Assembly (NCBI GenBank): GCA_964057225.1
Contig: OZ059897.1
Coordinates: 11,594,001 to 11,658,000, forward strand
Source of the DNA: Auanema rhodensis
Lineage: Eukaryota > Nematoda > Chromadorea > Rhabditida > Rhabditidae
Length of the DNA: 64,000 nt
Direction: 5' to 3'
In this document: positions 11,250 through 23,485 of the stretch, piece by piece
Numbering within the stretch: position 1 is the stretch's first letter
How the letters are laid out: every line of letters begins with the position of its first letter
The notes under the pieces: generated by a model
What the model was told of the DNA's origin: nothing
What the model saw: only the letters and a program-made list of their open reading frames with translations
Database searches by the model: none
Position numbers and translations under genes: made by a program

Positions 11250-12398
11250 GATATAGGAAATATTAATTCTGAAAAATAAGATGATTAGTAACATCAGAAT
11301 GATTACAAGAAGGTGAAAAATGAAATGTTGGAGTGACGTTCGCAAGACTAGAACATACAACTGACAGACCATATAGGCGGTACTATCCTGCAAGTGATGG
11401 GCGGAGGGTCGGGCATGGAGAAAGGTCAAATAGGGGCGGAAACCAAGTTTTTTGTAAAACTTGAGTAAACTAAATATTCGAGTCAGATGGATATTATATC
11501 AAAATATATGAAAATTCAAATGTTATAATTCAATTAATTAAAGAATAGTAAACTTAAGGTTACGGTATTACATGTGACTAAAAGAGAGCAAAGCAGATGG
11601 TTCCATAAGTTGTTTCTGAAACGAAGCTGGTTAGAAAAAATGTGAATTATAAGGATGTTCAAGGACATTTGAAGCTTAAAAGCTTGTTAATCCTTTCACT
11701 ATTGCTCAAACATATCTTGAAACAAGAGTGTAAGGTAAGATAGATTTAAACTATTCATCAGATAAGAAAAGCATATGTATCGTTTATATGGATGATCAAG
11801 ACGATATGATATAAGAAGCAGATGTTTTTATATGAAGATAACTATAAGATTAATAACTGAGCATGGTTAAGATTACTTTATCTCTTTCAATCAACTTATT
11901 ATTAAAAGAAACGCTATTTTGATAATTACATCCACATTTTGGTATAATTCGCAGTTTTGTTTATACTTAATCGTCGGCTTCCTTTAACAACTATATTTAC
12001 ATAGTTAAAATACATGTTTAACCAACTTATTAGGTATAACTACTTGATTTCTACCATTCTTACTATACTTACTATGTTAATCAAACATATTCGTTACGAC
12101 AACTTTATCTTTCAATTTACCGCTTGTTTCATAATATCCACTAACCACTTTTCTTATTTCCTTCTTTTAACTATATTTTACTTTTTATCTTTACTATGCT
12201 TCAACTTTTTTTTAACTCAAATTCTTAATGATGCGCGAATACATATATAGGTTACGGTAGATTGCATTTTCATCTGTTCCTTTTCGGTAAACGTCTCTCA
12301 TCTTGCCGACGAACATCAAAATCAAAAATTCGTTTACCGCACTTTATTTATTTTACTTATTTCTTATATAGTTTCATTTTATTTCTATTTTAACCTTG
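10710..12398 (-). repeat. Inverted repeat 2, right arm (carries bHLH gene B)
   Basis: Mirror of 6560-8248. It ends at 12398, where CCTTG of the arm meets unrelated flank. It contains an inverted third copy of the 418-bp repeat (11908-12325). The upstream region of the bHLH gene is duplicated with it, so both genes carry the same proximal regulatory sequence for at least 1.1 kb. Confidence 0.92.
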
Positions 12399-12449
12399 AG
12401 AAAAATTGGAACAAATTAATTGAAAGTAACAAATGTTTCCAGTGCCTTA

Positions 12450-12579
12450 CGTTGAACACCTGTTAAATGTCAATCGTTTTATAAAAGAATAATGATGAAG
12501 ATGTGGTGTTATGGGATGAGGTGTCTGCCAGTTCGATTCGTTTAAATCAGCAGGAGATCAGATGTGACAAGTCTATTCA
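12450..12579 (+). repeat. Diverged third copy of a repeat-complex element
   Basis: The block 12514-12579 resembles 3798-3864 and 9201-9267: all share GGATGAGGTGTCTG and then AGCAGGAGATCAGATG followed by TGACAAGTCTATTCA, with substitutions between the two conserved ends. Weaker similarity (AACACCTG, then TTTTATAAAA) extends upstream to about 12450. It lies just outside the right arm of inverted repeat 2. It may be a remnant of an older dispersed element or a conserved non-coding element. Confidence 0.7.
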
Positions 12580-12729
12580 ATTGACCAAATTCTATATACC
12601 TTCTTTCTATATCTTTCTATGTATATATACACATTTTATAAACCAATTTTGATGGTATTTCTTGCGCAACACTACATACATTCAATAATACATGAAAAAA
12701 TATAATATAACAGGATTTCTTAGCTTTTT

Positions 12730-15529
12730 TCATTCTTCTTGTCGATTTTTCAAAATACGTTTAATTCTATTAGCCTTGGATTTTTCAACAATATACACAA
12801 ACAATGATAGACATGCCAAAAATCCTATAAAAATATTATGGTAAATAGGTGAAAACATCTGTTACCGAGCAATATTCCCATCCAGAAAATTACTGTTATG
12901 GTCTTGAAACTGCCTGCAGTTTGTTCCCTGAATATTTGCTTTTGTAATTGCGTAATTTCAAATACAGTACTCTTGGTCTTTAAGTATAATAACAACTTTA
13001 GTTCCATCATGTGTTGTAGCTTCAATTCTTTTATTCATATCTGATAGCATTAGCTTGATTAAAAGTATATCCTTTCCATTGGGATGCAATTGCCGAGAAT
13101 GATCAAGACATTCACGGTTACTTTTCATTTCAATCTTGACTAATGATATTTTCCATTTAACCTTCAAATATATTTTAAATATTATTATTATTTTTAATAT
13201 TAAATATATAATATATACCCCGCGATCAGTATTAAATATTTTTGAATCTAATCGTATACGATAGCTTTCACCTTCACTTACCCTGAAGTGGAAATTGTTA
13301 AGATTATATTTCTATTTAGCCATAAACTTGAAGAAAGATTTTCTTTCTTTCACAGTAAGAATTGTCAGATTAACATTACTACATTCATCAGCATCTTCTC
13401 CATGTTCTTCTTCTTCAGTTTCTTCATTTTTCAAACGAATACCTTTACATTTTGCCAAAAGGTAACAATCTTTTTTTTGTGGATCATTTTGACATGATTT
13501 TTCTTCAATATACATTCCAATTCCATCATATTTTGTTATTCCATTATTTTCAAAAAATCTTCTTCTTAAATCCTTAAATAAATAAAATGAAATACTATAC
13601 TATACTTACTATATAATCACTTTTATCAAATTATTAACATCAGTTGTTTCAAAAAATGTTGAATAAACTGGTATGCCATACTCTTTATAAGGTGAAATTG
13701 TTAAAAATCTTTGAAGTGAATTAGGAGTTATCTATAAATATAAATATAATAAAATTATCTTATTCATTTATAATATAACCTCTTTTGATGGATTTATTTT
13801 CATAATAGATAAATATCCCGTTCGAACTTTTCTTGAAATCACAGATTTACTTTAAAAAAAACATTGATAATAATATGTCTTATTTGTATATATTTAACTT
13901 AATATCTAATAAATTATATTTAACCTTACCAATTTCTTGTTGAAGCGAATTGACCACATATTTCTGTTGAACAGCAACAAGCCGAGCAACAACTGAAATT
14001 TCTCCATGACACATCTATCTTAATAAAAAAAAATATTCTATTATTTAATAGTATTACAACCTTCAAATTATTGCTTACATCTTCATATGGCCGAAAGCTA
14101 TAATCCCACGTTTCCAAATTTTTAAACTTTGTTGATTTGGATTCTGTAAGAAAATTATTAATATACTAAAATATTATATACAAACCAGGATGAATATCAG
14201 TTTTCATATGATCTATATTAACTATAACACCTGTATTTATGTTTTCTTCGTCTAAATTCTGAATTAAAAGTTATATTACAGCGAAAAAAGTTGAGACTTA
14301 CAACAAAACATTGATATGTCATTCCTCCATAAAAAATTCTTTCGAATTTACTAAACAATGGTTTATCCTTGTTTTTATAAACTTGGTGGGGCATATATAA
14401 TGGTTTGCTTATCTTAAATATATCATTGTTAAAGTTTTATAATTAATAATAAAAAAACTTGAAATCGCCCTCCTCGATGATTATGTAATGGTGCATGATT
14501 AGTTGTCGAATATCCATAGTGTTCAGCTATATGTGAATTATACATACTAAGTCCTTCAAATTATTACATAGTATATTATATATAATAAATATAACTATAC
14601 CCATCTGATCTAATAATTTGTGAAGAGAAAAAAAATGAGATAATAATGGTGTTGAACCATCAGAATTTTCACGTTTAGCATCAGAATCATAATAAAATTC
14701 ACGAAGCGAACGGCCGAAATAGTTAATCATATACTATAGTATATTTCATTAAAATACCGTTTATAATCCATATAGATATTTGCAAGATGTCCAGTTAAAT
14801 TCTTGAAACACGAATAACATGGTATCTATAAATAAACAAAAATAATAAGAATCTAATCAATAGCTATGAGTACTTCATAAGGAAATTCAGAAAATTGATA
14901 CATTTGCACAATTCGCTTTCCTAGTCTTTGTTGATAGTTACTATTACATCTAAAAGCTTATATAAAAAGTTTTTTTAAGAAAACAAACTAATTTACATGT
15001 CATCTCCTGCATATTCAACTGTTCTATGTACTTTGTTTGACAATATATATGCTAAAAAACCATCAAGCTCCACAAATGATTGTTTCTGATTATGAGCCAC
15101 ATCAGTCCAATATTCAAATAGATCATCATTTGCATTGAAATAACTAATATTCGTATATTTACGAATCACAACACTTAAATATGAATTTCTTGTATATCAA
15201 TATAAAATATTATATTTTAACTCTTTATCTCCATCATCATGTAAGCTGATTGCAAAGCTTGAGCCATCAAAACGTGGAGGAAATTGATACGACATATACG
15301 TTCGGGTTCGTGGAATACGTAAAAGATCCACATGAGCATTTTGAATTTCTACGATTTGAATATAATTGAGAAAAATAAAAATGAAGCAAATTAATCGATA
15401 CCATTAACATAAGATGAAGAAACTACAATTGAATATCTGTAAATAAATAATTTATATAAAATATGTAATAAATAATCAAACATACGTTCTAAAATTTAAA
15501 AAAAGTAAACATAGAATTAATAAATTCAT
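12730..15529 (-). CDS. Unrecognised type I membrane protein (multi-exon)
   Basis: Roughly 650 residues over more than a dozen small exons. It starts with a hydrophobic leader (MNLLILCLLFLNF), so it is probably secreted or membrane-inserted. A long ectodomain follows with scattered Cys, several N-glycosylation sequons and a short acidic run (EETEEEE) in the C-terminal third. Near the end is one transmembrane segment (about TITVIFWMGILLG then FLACLSLFVYIV, joined across a 40-nt intron) and a basic cytosolic tail, VEKSKANRIKRILKNRQEE. Recognisable pieces include IPCYSCFKNLTGHL, FERIFYGGMTYQCFV and MCHGEISVVARLVAVQQKY. I recognise no domain family. The start is the only ATG before the leader. Confidence in a real gene is high, in exact exon joins moderate. 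Confidence 0.65.
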
Positions 15530-15938
15530 GTTTTAAAATATAAAATGAAATAAGAATGCTATATTCTTAATATTCTACTTATTAACATAAAGTATGCTAA
15601 TTAGAATAATATTGGCTCAGAAAGAAGAATGAAACCACCTTTTAATCTTCAAAAAACAATTTTTGGAAGTATTTGATAGAAAAATGTTTTTTTTTTAATT
15701 TATTGTGATTATTACATTGCACTATAAGTTTGTTTTCTAAGTTCTTTACTTAAAAAGTTAAATTTATGTAAAAAAATATAAATTATAAGATTATTATGGC
15801 ATAAAATATTTATTCTCATTTCATAGAGTGAACAACTTGCTTATGTATAATATTTAAAAACGTATATTTTAGCACAAATATCAACAAATAATATACAGGA
15901 CAAATGATGATGCTGAAGAAACAGAATTTCCATTAAAT

Positions 15939-18900
15939 TCATGCTAAAATGTATTGATTATTTGGTTCATACTTTGAAATCTTTTCTTACCTCTGCCATA
16001 TCCTAAGGAAACACTGTCATGAGGAACTACGACAGGTGCTACTGTTGTGGGAACTTCTGGTTCAGTTGCAGGGGCTCCATCTCCAGAATGTGTTGATTTC
16101 TGTAACATAGTTACTTTTTTCTTATATTTATCTTGAAACTTACAATTGTTACAGCTGGAGGAATTGGTTCTGATGTAGTAAAAGCTACAAATGTTGTGGT
16201 TTCTTCCATTTCATCAACAATAGTTGGTGAATCGCTTGAATGTATTGCTGGAAGTGAAGAATCGATGTCTTCTGTAGATGGTCCTTCGCTAATACGTTGT
16301 GGTTCATCGTTAGAGGATCCGTCTTCCGAGCTTCCTTCAAGCTTTACGTCCTTGTTATGAACATTAGACACATTCTCTTCGTGACTGCTGATCTTCTCGA
16401 TTTCGGGTTTATGAGTAGATGTAGGTTCTTCATATCCAGATAACACTTGTTCTGGTTTTACTTCTTCATGAACAATATCTAAAGGCTCGGGTTGATGAGC
16501 TGGGGCTCCAACAATAGTTTTTTGAGTAGTAGAAGCAATAGTTGTTTCTTCATTTTCTGCATTAGATGGAACGATTGTAGTCTCTAATTGTATATCTTGG
16601 GTGATATCTGCGGAAACTGTGGTCCATGCGTCATTTACTGAATCCAGAGTAACTGGAGTGGTTGCTACTTCATTGGGTTCAGAGGAAGGAGCTGTGTGCT
16701 CATCGACTGGAGCTTCAGAAGTGATTGGTTCGGTATGAGCCTCAGTCACGGTGTCCAAAGGAGCAGAGGTGGTTTCAGTTTCCTTTGGCTCAGATGGAGC
16801 AGCATAGCTATCTTCGGCGGATGGAGCTGTGGGCTCGTCGACTGGAGCTTCAGAAGTGATTGGTTCGGTGTGAGCCTCAGTTACGGTATCCAAAGGAGCG
16901 GAGGTGGTTTCAGTTTCCTTTGGCTCAGATGGAGCAGAATAGCTATCTTCGGCGGATGGAACAGTGTGCTCATCGACTGGAGCTTCAGAAGTGATTGGTT
17001 CGGTATGAGCCTCAGTCACGGTGTCCAAAGGAGCGGAGGTGGTTTCAGTTTCCTTTGGCTCAGATGGAGCAGAATAGCTATCTTCGGCAGATGAAACAGT
17101 GTGCTCATCGACTGGAGCTTCAGAAGTGATTGGTTCGGTATGAGCCTCAGTCACGGTGTCCAAAGGAGCGGAGGTGGTTTCAGTTTCCTTTGGCTCAGAT
17201 GGAGCAGAATAGCTATCTTCGGCGGATGGAACAGTGTGCTCATCGACTGGAGCTTCAGAAGTGATTGGTTCGGTATGAGCCTCAGTCACGGTGTCCAAAG
17301 GAGCAGAGGTGGTTTCAGTTTCCTTTGGCTCAGATGGAGCAGAATAGCTATCTTCGGCGGATGGAACAGTGTGTTCATCGACTGGAGCTTCAGAAGTGAT
17401 TGGTTCGGTATGAGCCTCAGTCACGGTGTCCAAAGGAGCAGAGGTGGTTTCAGTTTCCTTTGGCTCAGATGGAGCAGAATAGCTATCTTCGGCGGATGGA
17501 ACAGTGTGCTCATCGACTGGAGCTTCAGAAGTGATTGGTTCGGTGTGAGCCTGAGTCACGGTGTCCAAAGGAGCGGAGGTGGTTTCAGTTTCCTTTGGCT
17601 CAGATGGAGCAGAATAGCTATCTTCGGCGGATGGAGCTGTGGGCTCGTCGACTGGAGCTTCAGAAGTGATTGGTTCGGTGTGAGCCTCAGTTACGGTATC
17701 CAAAGGAGCGGAGGTGGTTTCAGTTTCCTTTGGCTCAGATGGAGCAGAATAGCTATCTTCGGCAGATGGAACAGTGTGCTCATCGACTGGAGCTTCAGAA
17801 GTGATTGGTTCGGTATGAGCCTCAGTCACGGTATCCAAAGGAGCGGAGGTGGTTTCAGTTTCCTTTGGCTCAGATGGAGCAGAATAGCTATCTTCGGTAG
17901 ATGGAACAGTGTGCTCATCGACTGGAGCTTCAGTAGTGATTGATTCGGTGTGAGCCTCAGTTACGGTTTCCAAAGGAGCGGAGGTGGTTTCAGTTTCCTT
18001 TGGCTCAGATGAGGGGACAGCATAATTGTTTTCCAAAGTTGGAACAGAAGCCACAGGATTCACAGTAGTTGGAGAAGATGTAGTGGGTATGTTGATGGCT
18101 TTGTCAACTGGATGAGTTTGAGCTGTATTATCCTCGCCATATCCCAAATCAGAAGGAGAAGAAGCTGGTCCAACTTCGGGAATATCAGTGTTATGGCCGG
18201 CTTTTCCGTAGTCTGAAGAGTCTGAAGGAGATAATTTCATTGGAGTAGTATTGAGTTTATATGGAATTGTTGTATACTTTGTGTTAGGCTTGGAATAGGA
18301 TTTTGAGGTAGCTGTTGTTAATTGGGAATGAACAGAAGTCGACTTTGAAGGATGAGATGTTGATAGCTTGATAATCTTTGTTGTTTTTGTGAAAGTTGTT
18401 TTTGATTTAGTTGGCTTTGAAGTAGCTTTTGTCATTTTTTTCGTGATTGGAAGCATCGTCGAGGTCTTTTGGGAGAAAGTTGTACTTTTGGTTGTTCTAA
18501 TGCTTGGCTGCTGGGTTGTTGTCACATTTTTCAATGTGGTAGGTTGTTTTTCGGTAGTAGAGGTGGTAGGACTAATAGTTTTAGTTGATTTAATCATAGT
18601 CGTAGTTGCTAAAGTTGTATTAGTTATATGCGAAACAGTATTTGGCGAAGAAGTTGAGTTAGAAGCAATAGTTGTACTTATTTCAGGAGTAGTAGGTGAA
18701 GCTGGTTCTGGTATTTCAATAGGAGGTATTGAAGAAGTTTGAATAGTAGGAATAGTTGAAGTACCTTGTACTTTTTCATCCTGAACTTCTCTCCTAAACT
18801 TGAAAATGTCAAGGAAGTTGTCATCGTTAATCTCTTTAATTGGATATATCCCAGTTGGCTGTAACGGATCGAACTAATACTTTCAAACATTTTCTCAATA

Positions 18901-19084
18901 CCGTATTTATAGCCAGTTCGCCATTGATAAGTTGAATCTTCTTTAACCAAGCTAACGTTTGTTCAATACGATTCCTAGATTTATAAATTGTTTTAAATCA
19001 ATCAAGTTTCGAATTCTCTTACTGAATTGGGGTAGGCGCAGCATTGATTCCTACGATGCAAACTAGTAGCAAGGTCCACCTCAT
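15939..19084 (-). CDS. Secreted mucin-like Thr/Ser/Pro-rich repeat protein
   Basis: Exon 1 (from 19084) encodes a signal peptide, MRWTLLLVCIVGINA, followed by APTPIQ. A short non-repetitive region follows (FDPLQPTGIYPIKEINDDNF). Next come a basic Thr/Ser/Lys tract of about 120 residues, ten near-identical 45-residue Thr/Ser/Pro/Glu-rich repeats (16681-18006), an acidic Ser/Glu-rich region and a short tail ending SLGYGRA. The composition suggests heavy O-glycosylation, as in a surface-coat, cuticle or gut mucin. There is no transmembrane segment and almost no Cys in the main exon. One large exon covers about 16.1-18.9 kb. The joint between the first exons is uncertain: the in-frame solution needs an intron of only about 28 nt near 18.87-18.90 kb. 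Confidence 0.8.
16681..18006 (-). repeat. Ten tandem 135-bp coding repeats
   Basis: Each unit encodes 45 residues that begin EPKETETTSAPLDTVTEAHT and end near EDSYSAPS. Nine units are full length; the last, nearest the C-terminus, has 37 residues. Variants such as EHTVPS/EPTAPS, TEAHT/TQAHT and SYSAPS/SYAAPS recur in different units, as expected from unequal exchange. The first unit is the most divergent (PLETVTEAHTESITTEAP). Because 135 is a multiple of three, the opposite strand also stays open, but that is an artefact. Confidence 0.95.
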
Positions 19085-21927
19085 TCTAAATATGAATTTA
19101 TTAAATTATACATTAATAATGTAATATAGATAGTATTATCATTAGCTGATATAATATGAAAATATTTTATATATGAAGCAAATTAGAACGATAAGCTGAA
19201 TAAAAGGAACTATGAATGTTAATAAAGCGGTTATGATTTCTGCTTTTATAGATAGGCATTGAGTTTTTTTGGATAAGGACATAAGGTACCCTCCACCCCC
19301 TTTCGGTTCAGCTTGTATCATAGCTTAGTTTGGATTTGGATGAAACCTGATGTAATTTTTTATTTTCACAACTTAAATAAGAATAACGTTATCGATGTAC
19401 ATATGTATATACATATATAGATATAAAGATATAAAAAAACTGTCATATTTTATTTTTTTATGAAATTACAAAATAGTACATGCTTTATAGAGAGAAATAA
19501 GATAAACATAACGTATATCTTGAATTATTAAAAAAAACGAAAGTGATGATATGTGGAAAAGCAAAAAAATGAGTAAACAGATGAATACTACAAAGAATAT
19601 TTAGAAAAATCGAAAATAAAACACCTATGTTGCCAAATTAGCTGAGTGTTTAGCTTTTTTGCTCAAAATGTTCCGGAAAAAAATAAAAAACACAAAATAA
19701 TCAATCATTGTTCAAGTAGTCAACTAGTTCGGAAGATCCAAAGCTGAAACTTATTGCGTACGTTATGTGACATATTTGAGGCAACTGAGAACAGATTTCC
19801 AGCGATAAAACTTATTCAAATCGCATGTCCTATATGATCTCAAACTTCGATTAATTTTTCTTCGCTTCAAACTTCTCGTACAACATTTCAAGACTACAGT
19901 TTCATTCAAGATTTGTTGTTTGAATTTCGAAAACAACAACTAACTCAGTCAGGTCTAGGCTTTCAAAAAGGCATTTCTCATATTCTTGTAAGTTTTCTCA
20001 ATTAGCTATAACAATGTTCGTTATATTATATCTAATTTGGAAGATAGGTTTCTTAACATTCAAGCCTGTTGCTAAACATATGTAAATCTCATGGTACTTC
20101 CAGTTTGTTTCTTTCGTTAAAAGCTTCCATAAAGCTTGCAGGTAATTGTAACGACCCGTAAAAAACTACAGATAAATTAGAAAGTGATCTAGTTTGATGT
20201 ACTTCCTAACGCAGCTTTTTTTTGAATATCCATCCACAATATTGCAGTTTTTGTGATAAGGGATAAATATAACTAAAAGAAGTAAACACTGAAAGCAAAT
20301 CATGAATGTTTTAAGAAGTAAAGCAAAAAATTTAATTTCATGACCATCTTATTATTATTATTATTATTATGCCATCAAAATCATATATACTTTTATTCAA
20401 TATCTTTCACATAAAACAACCTGAATACATGGATAGATCAGGGATAAAAGTGACAAAAAGGGCAATGTCCTAACCAGTTCGGCGGGTTTGAAAAAAGACG
20501 ATAAGCAAGGAACATTTCTTTTTATTTCGTTAAACCTGCCAAACATTCGCATGCTTTCACGTATTAAGTAATTAGCCATTTCAGTACAATTATTATCAAA
20601 AAAAGAAGTTTTACTGAAGTAATTCAAGAGCGATAGTTTCTTTACACTAATAAGAAAATGAAAATTCTTTTTATACTTCATAATAATTAGCTTTGATGTT
20701 GAACATAATGTACAAGCAAAAATTTAATTTGTATCGTCAGATAGAAAATAAATTAATCGCAATTTGATGTGTCCTTCAGATTGCAAGGATCCTGAGTGTG
20801 AATTTCATTCCTGAAATAGAGGATGTATATAATTTTTATTTATTTCTTGGTTTAAACTTTCTGAATAATATAAGACTCGATTAGCTCTTCTGTATCTTAT
20901 TACGATATCATCTATAGTGAAATGAATCAGAAACAATATTATACATTTGAAGCTTTCTAATCGTCATTCAATCAAGCTTGAAATAAATTTTTTTGTTAAG
21001 GAAGCGCAGCGTAGGCAGGAAGTTCTCTTACAGAAAGACAACTGGACAACCGACTGTTTTTATACTTATACAGATCGAATAGATCGTTATCTTTTTGCTT
21101 ATACCCATCAAATAAATGATGGCACTTATATATCGGAATTAGTAACTTGTCACAGTTATCGTAATGCGTTTATTAAAAAGTAAAAAACCAATAAAATATA
21201 ACACTAACTTTACCGTATATTATATATTTTCTATTATATAATTATAATTAATATTATAACAAATATATATAATGTTTAATAAATAATGTTTTGTAAACTT
21301 CATGTATACGCAATTAAACGTGCCAATTGAAAACGCCATGCCACAGGTTTACTATGCATTCGTTTTGCAAATATATTTTGATATGCTTATGTTATATTAG
21401 GTATTACGGTTAATTTTTGTTCAAAGTAAGCGATTTTCCTGATTTCAACTCAAGAAAATGTTTTCAATTGAATGATTTAGACACCAGTTCACAGGGAGTT
21501 GACTATTTAAAAAACGAGAGAAGAAATGATTTCAAAAATTTCGAGAAGCACGTGCGTTTCTTTGAACTAATGTCATTCTTGTATTGCATTCACCAACTGT
21601 TTAACAAATTATATCAGCAATCTTGACCATTTAACAGGCGGTTTATTAAACTATGGTGTTAGAGAAGTCTGTTAACCAGACCTTACGTCTAGCACATGTG
21701 AGTGCTTCGACCTATCCAATAGGCTCTCTTGTATTATTGTATTTCAATGTGTTTTAGTTATTTTGTTCTGATAATGATCCGTTCATTGCTGTATCGTCTC
21801 TCCTAAAAAATAATTGAGCTGCATGTTGTTTTGACAATTATTTTGTGAATGAAAATTACTTCTCAGTTAGAGTATTTGTACTTTGAAGACATTATGTTAA
21901 ATCACACAAAAGTAATCGAACTTTAGA
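19085..21927. other. Gene-poor interval upstream of the mucin-like gene and beta-ureidopropionase
   Basis: Divergent upstream space for the mucin-like gene and the gene at 21928. A TTA/ATT trinucleotide run lies at about 20350-20370. Short open frames near 20.4-20.7 kb (minus) and 20.95-21.18 kb (plus) have no recognisable domain or clear exon structure and are not called. Nothing else can be supported. Confidence 0.4.
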
Positions 21928-23485
21928 ATGGCTGCACAAAAGCAAGAGTTTGAAGGTGTCCATGAAGCCTTGAAAAGTTTATCAGGAGAAACGCATGATG
22001 AGACTTACCGCATTTTATACGGAAGAAAATACCCGTAGGAATTTTTGTACCTTTTGAAATGTAGTTTATGGTTTAGTGATCTTGTGATTGCCCCCGAACT
22101 TCAGGAAATCGCAGAGAAGAATAACTTCGAAATTAAAGGATATACTGTAGAAGCTCAAAAAGAACAGCTTCGTGCTCCCAAATTGGTCAGCTTGGTTTAA
22201 CACGTACTTTCATGAAATACTGATAATTTAGACACGCGTGGCTGCTGTCCAAAATGCCATTGTTTTGCCTACTACTGCTCCTGTTGGAGAACAACGTGAT
22301 GCTATACACAAGAGAGTTGGACTCATGATTGAAACTGCAGCTCAAGCTGGCGCAAACATTATTTGCCTCCAAGAGGCTTGGAGTAAGCTTTTCTTAAACG
22401 AAACGTTGTCTATTTTTAATTTAGCAATGCCATTTGCGTTTTGTACCCGGGAGCGACTTCCATGGACCGAGTTTGCCGAATCCGCTGAACATGGTCCTAC
22501 CACCATGTTTCTTTCAAAGGTGATTAAAATTAGAGAAAAAGTTTACTACTTCAATCGTATAGATAGCCCAGAAGTATGGAGTTGTTATAATTTCCCCTAT
22601 TCTTGAAAGAGATGAAAGCAAAGATGATGTTATTTGGAACACAGCTGTAATCATTTCACATACTGGAAAGGTTTTCGGAAAGAGTAGGAAAAACCATATT
22701 CCTAGAGTAGGCGATTTTAACGAGGTTTGCAACTTAAAGTAAACATTAGTTTTACAATTTTTTTAGTCTACTTATTACATGGAATCAACTCTTGGACATC
22801 CTGTTTTTGAAACTCCTTTCGGAAAAATTGGAGTCAACATTTGCTATGGACGACATCATCCACAAAACTGGATGATGTATGCTTTAAATGGTGCTGAAAT
22901 CATATTTAACCCCTCTGCTACTGTTGGCGGATTAAGGTTTGAACGGAGTCAAATTGCATTTTTGAATTTTAACGTATTTTAGTGAGCCACTATGGAGCAT
23001 TGAAGCTCGTAATGCTGCTATCGCTAATCATTGCTTCACTGTAGGTATTAACCGTGTAGGTACAGAAGTCTTTCCTTATGAGTTCACTTCGGGAAATGGA
23101 CAACCAGGTTTTTAAAATATTTTTCTTGGATATGTTCTAAATTCACTTATTTAGCTCATAAAGATTTTGGTCACTTTTATGGAAGCAGTTATGCTGCAGC
23201 CCCCGATGGCAGCAGAACACCTGTAAGTTTTGCTTACTGAAGTATTTCATTTGATCGAAATTTTAGTCTTTGTCGCGAGTTAAGGAAGGAGTCCTCATAG
23301 CTGAACTTGATTTGAATCTTTGCCGTCAAACCAAAGATAATTGGGGATTTAGAGTGCGTTAATTAACTAATATTTTTGGTACAATGTAATTTATTCAGAT
23401 GACTCAACGTTTGGATTTATACGCGGAATCCATTACTGCCGCTGCCGATCCTTCATATAAGCCAGATATCAGACGAGAACTCTAA
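21928..23485 (+). CDS. upb-1: Beta-ureidopropionase (N-carbamoyl-beta-alanine amidohydrolase)
   Basis: Ten exons (21928-22034, 22077-22185, 22232-22382, 22425-22519, 22563-22724, 22767-22936, 22983-23107, 23155-23222, 23267-23353, 23399-23485) join in frame to 386 residues, about the length of the animal enzyme. It is a nitrilase-fold amidohydrolase for the last step of reductive pyrimidine breakdown, converting N-carbamoyl-beta-alanine to beta-alanine, CO2 and ammonia. The Glu-Lys-Cys triad is visible: Glu in [13 protein letters not shown], Lys in [13 protein letters not shown] and Cys in [14 protein letters not shown]. Other hallmarks are [27 protein letters not shown] and [14 protein letters not shown]. 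The start ATG gives the expected short helical N-terminus. No damage is seen. Confidence 0.96.

Noticed and set aside
754-12398. Interpretation of the repeat complex as a DNA transposon, Maverick-type element or integrated virus
   Set aside because: No transposase, integrase, polymerase or capsid-like frame, no terminal repeats with target duplication, and junctions fall at arbitrary points, one of them inside a host gene exon.
17101-17943. Long Trp/Phe/Arg-rich open frame on the plus strand opposite the mucin repeats
   Set aside because: The 135-bp unit is a multiple of three, so an accidentally open antisense frame stays open over all copies. It has no start context, no exon structure and no family match, and the minus strand has a signal peptide and proper splice sites.
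20397-20681. 94-residue frame on the minus strand
   Set aside because: No splice partners or domain; composition fits chance in AT-rich DNA.
20947-21183. Open frame ending ...HSYRNAFIKK
   Set aside because: It has no ATG at its start, no clear acceptor and no family match. It could be an isolated exon, but nothing joins to it.
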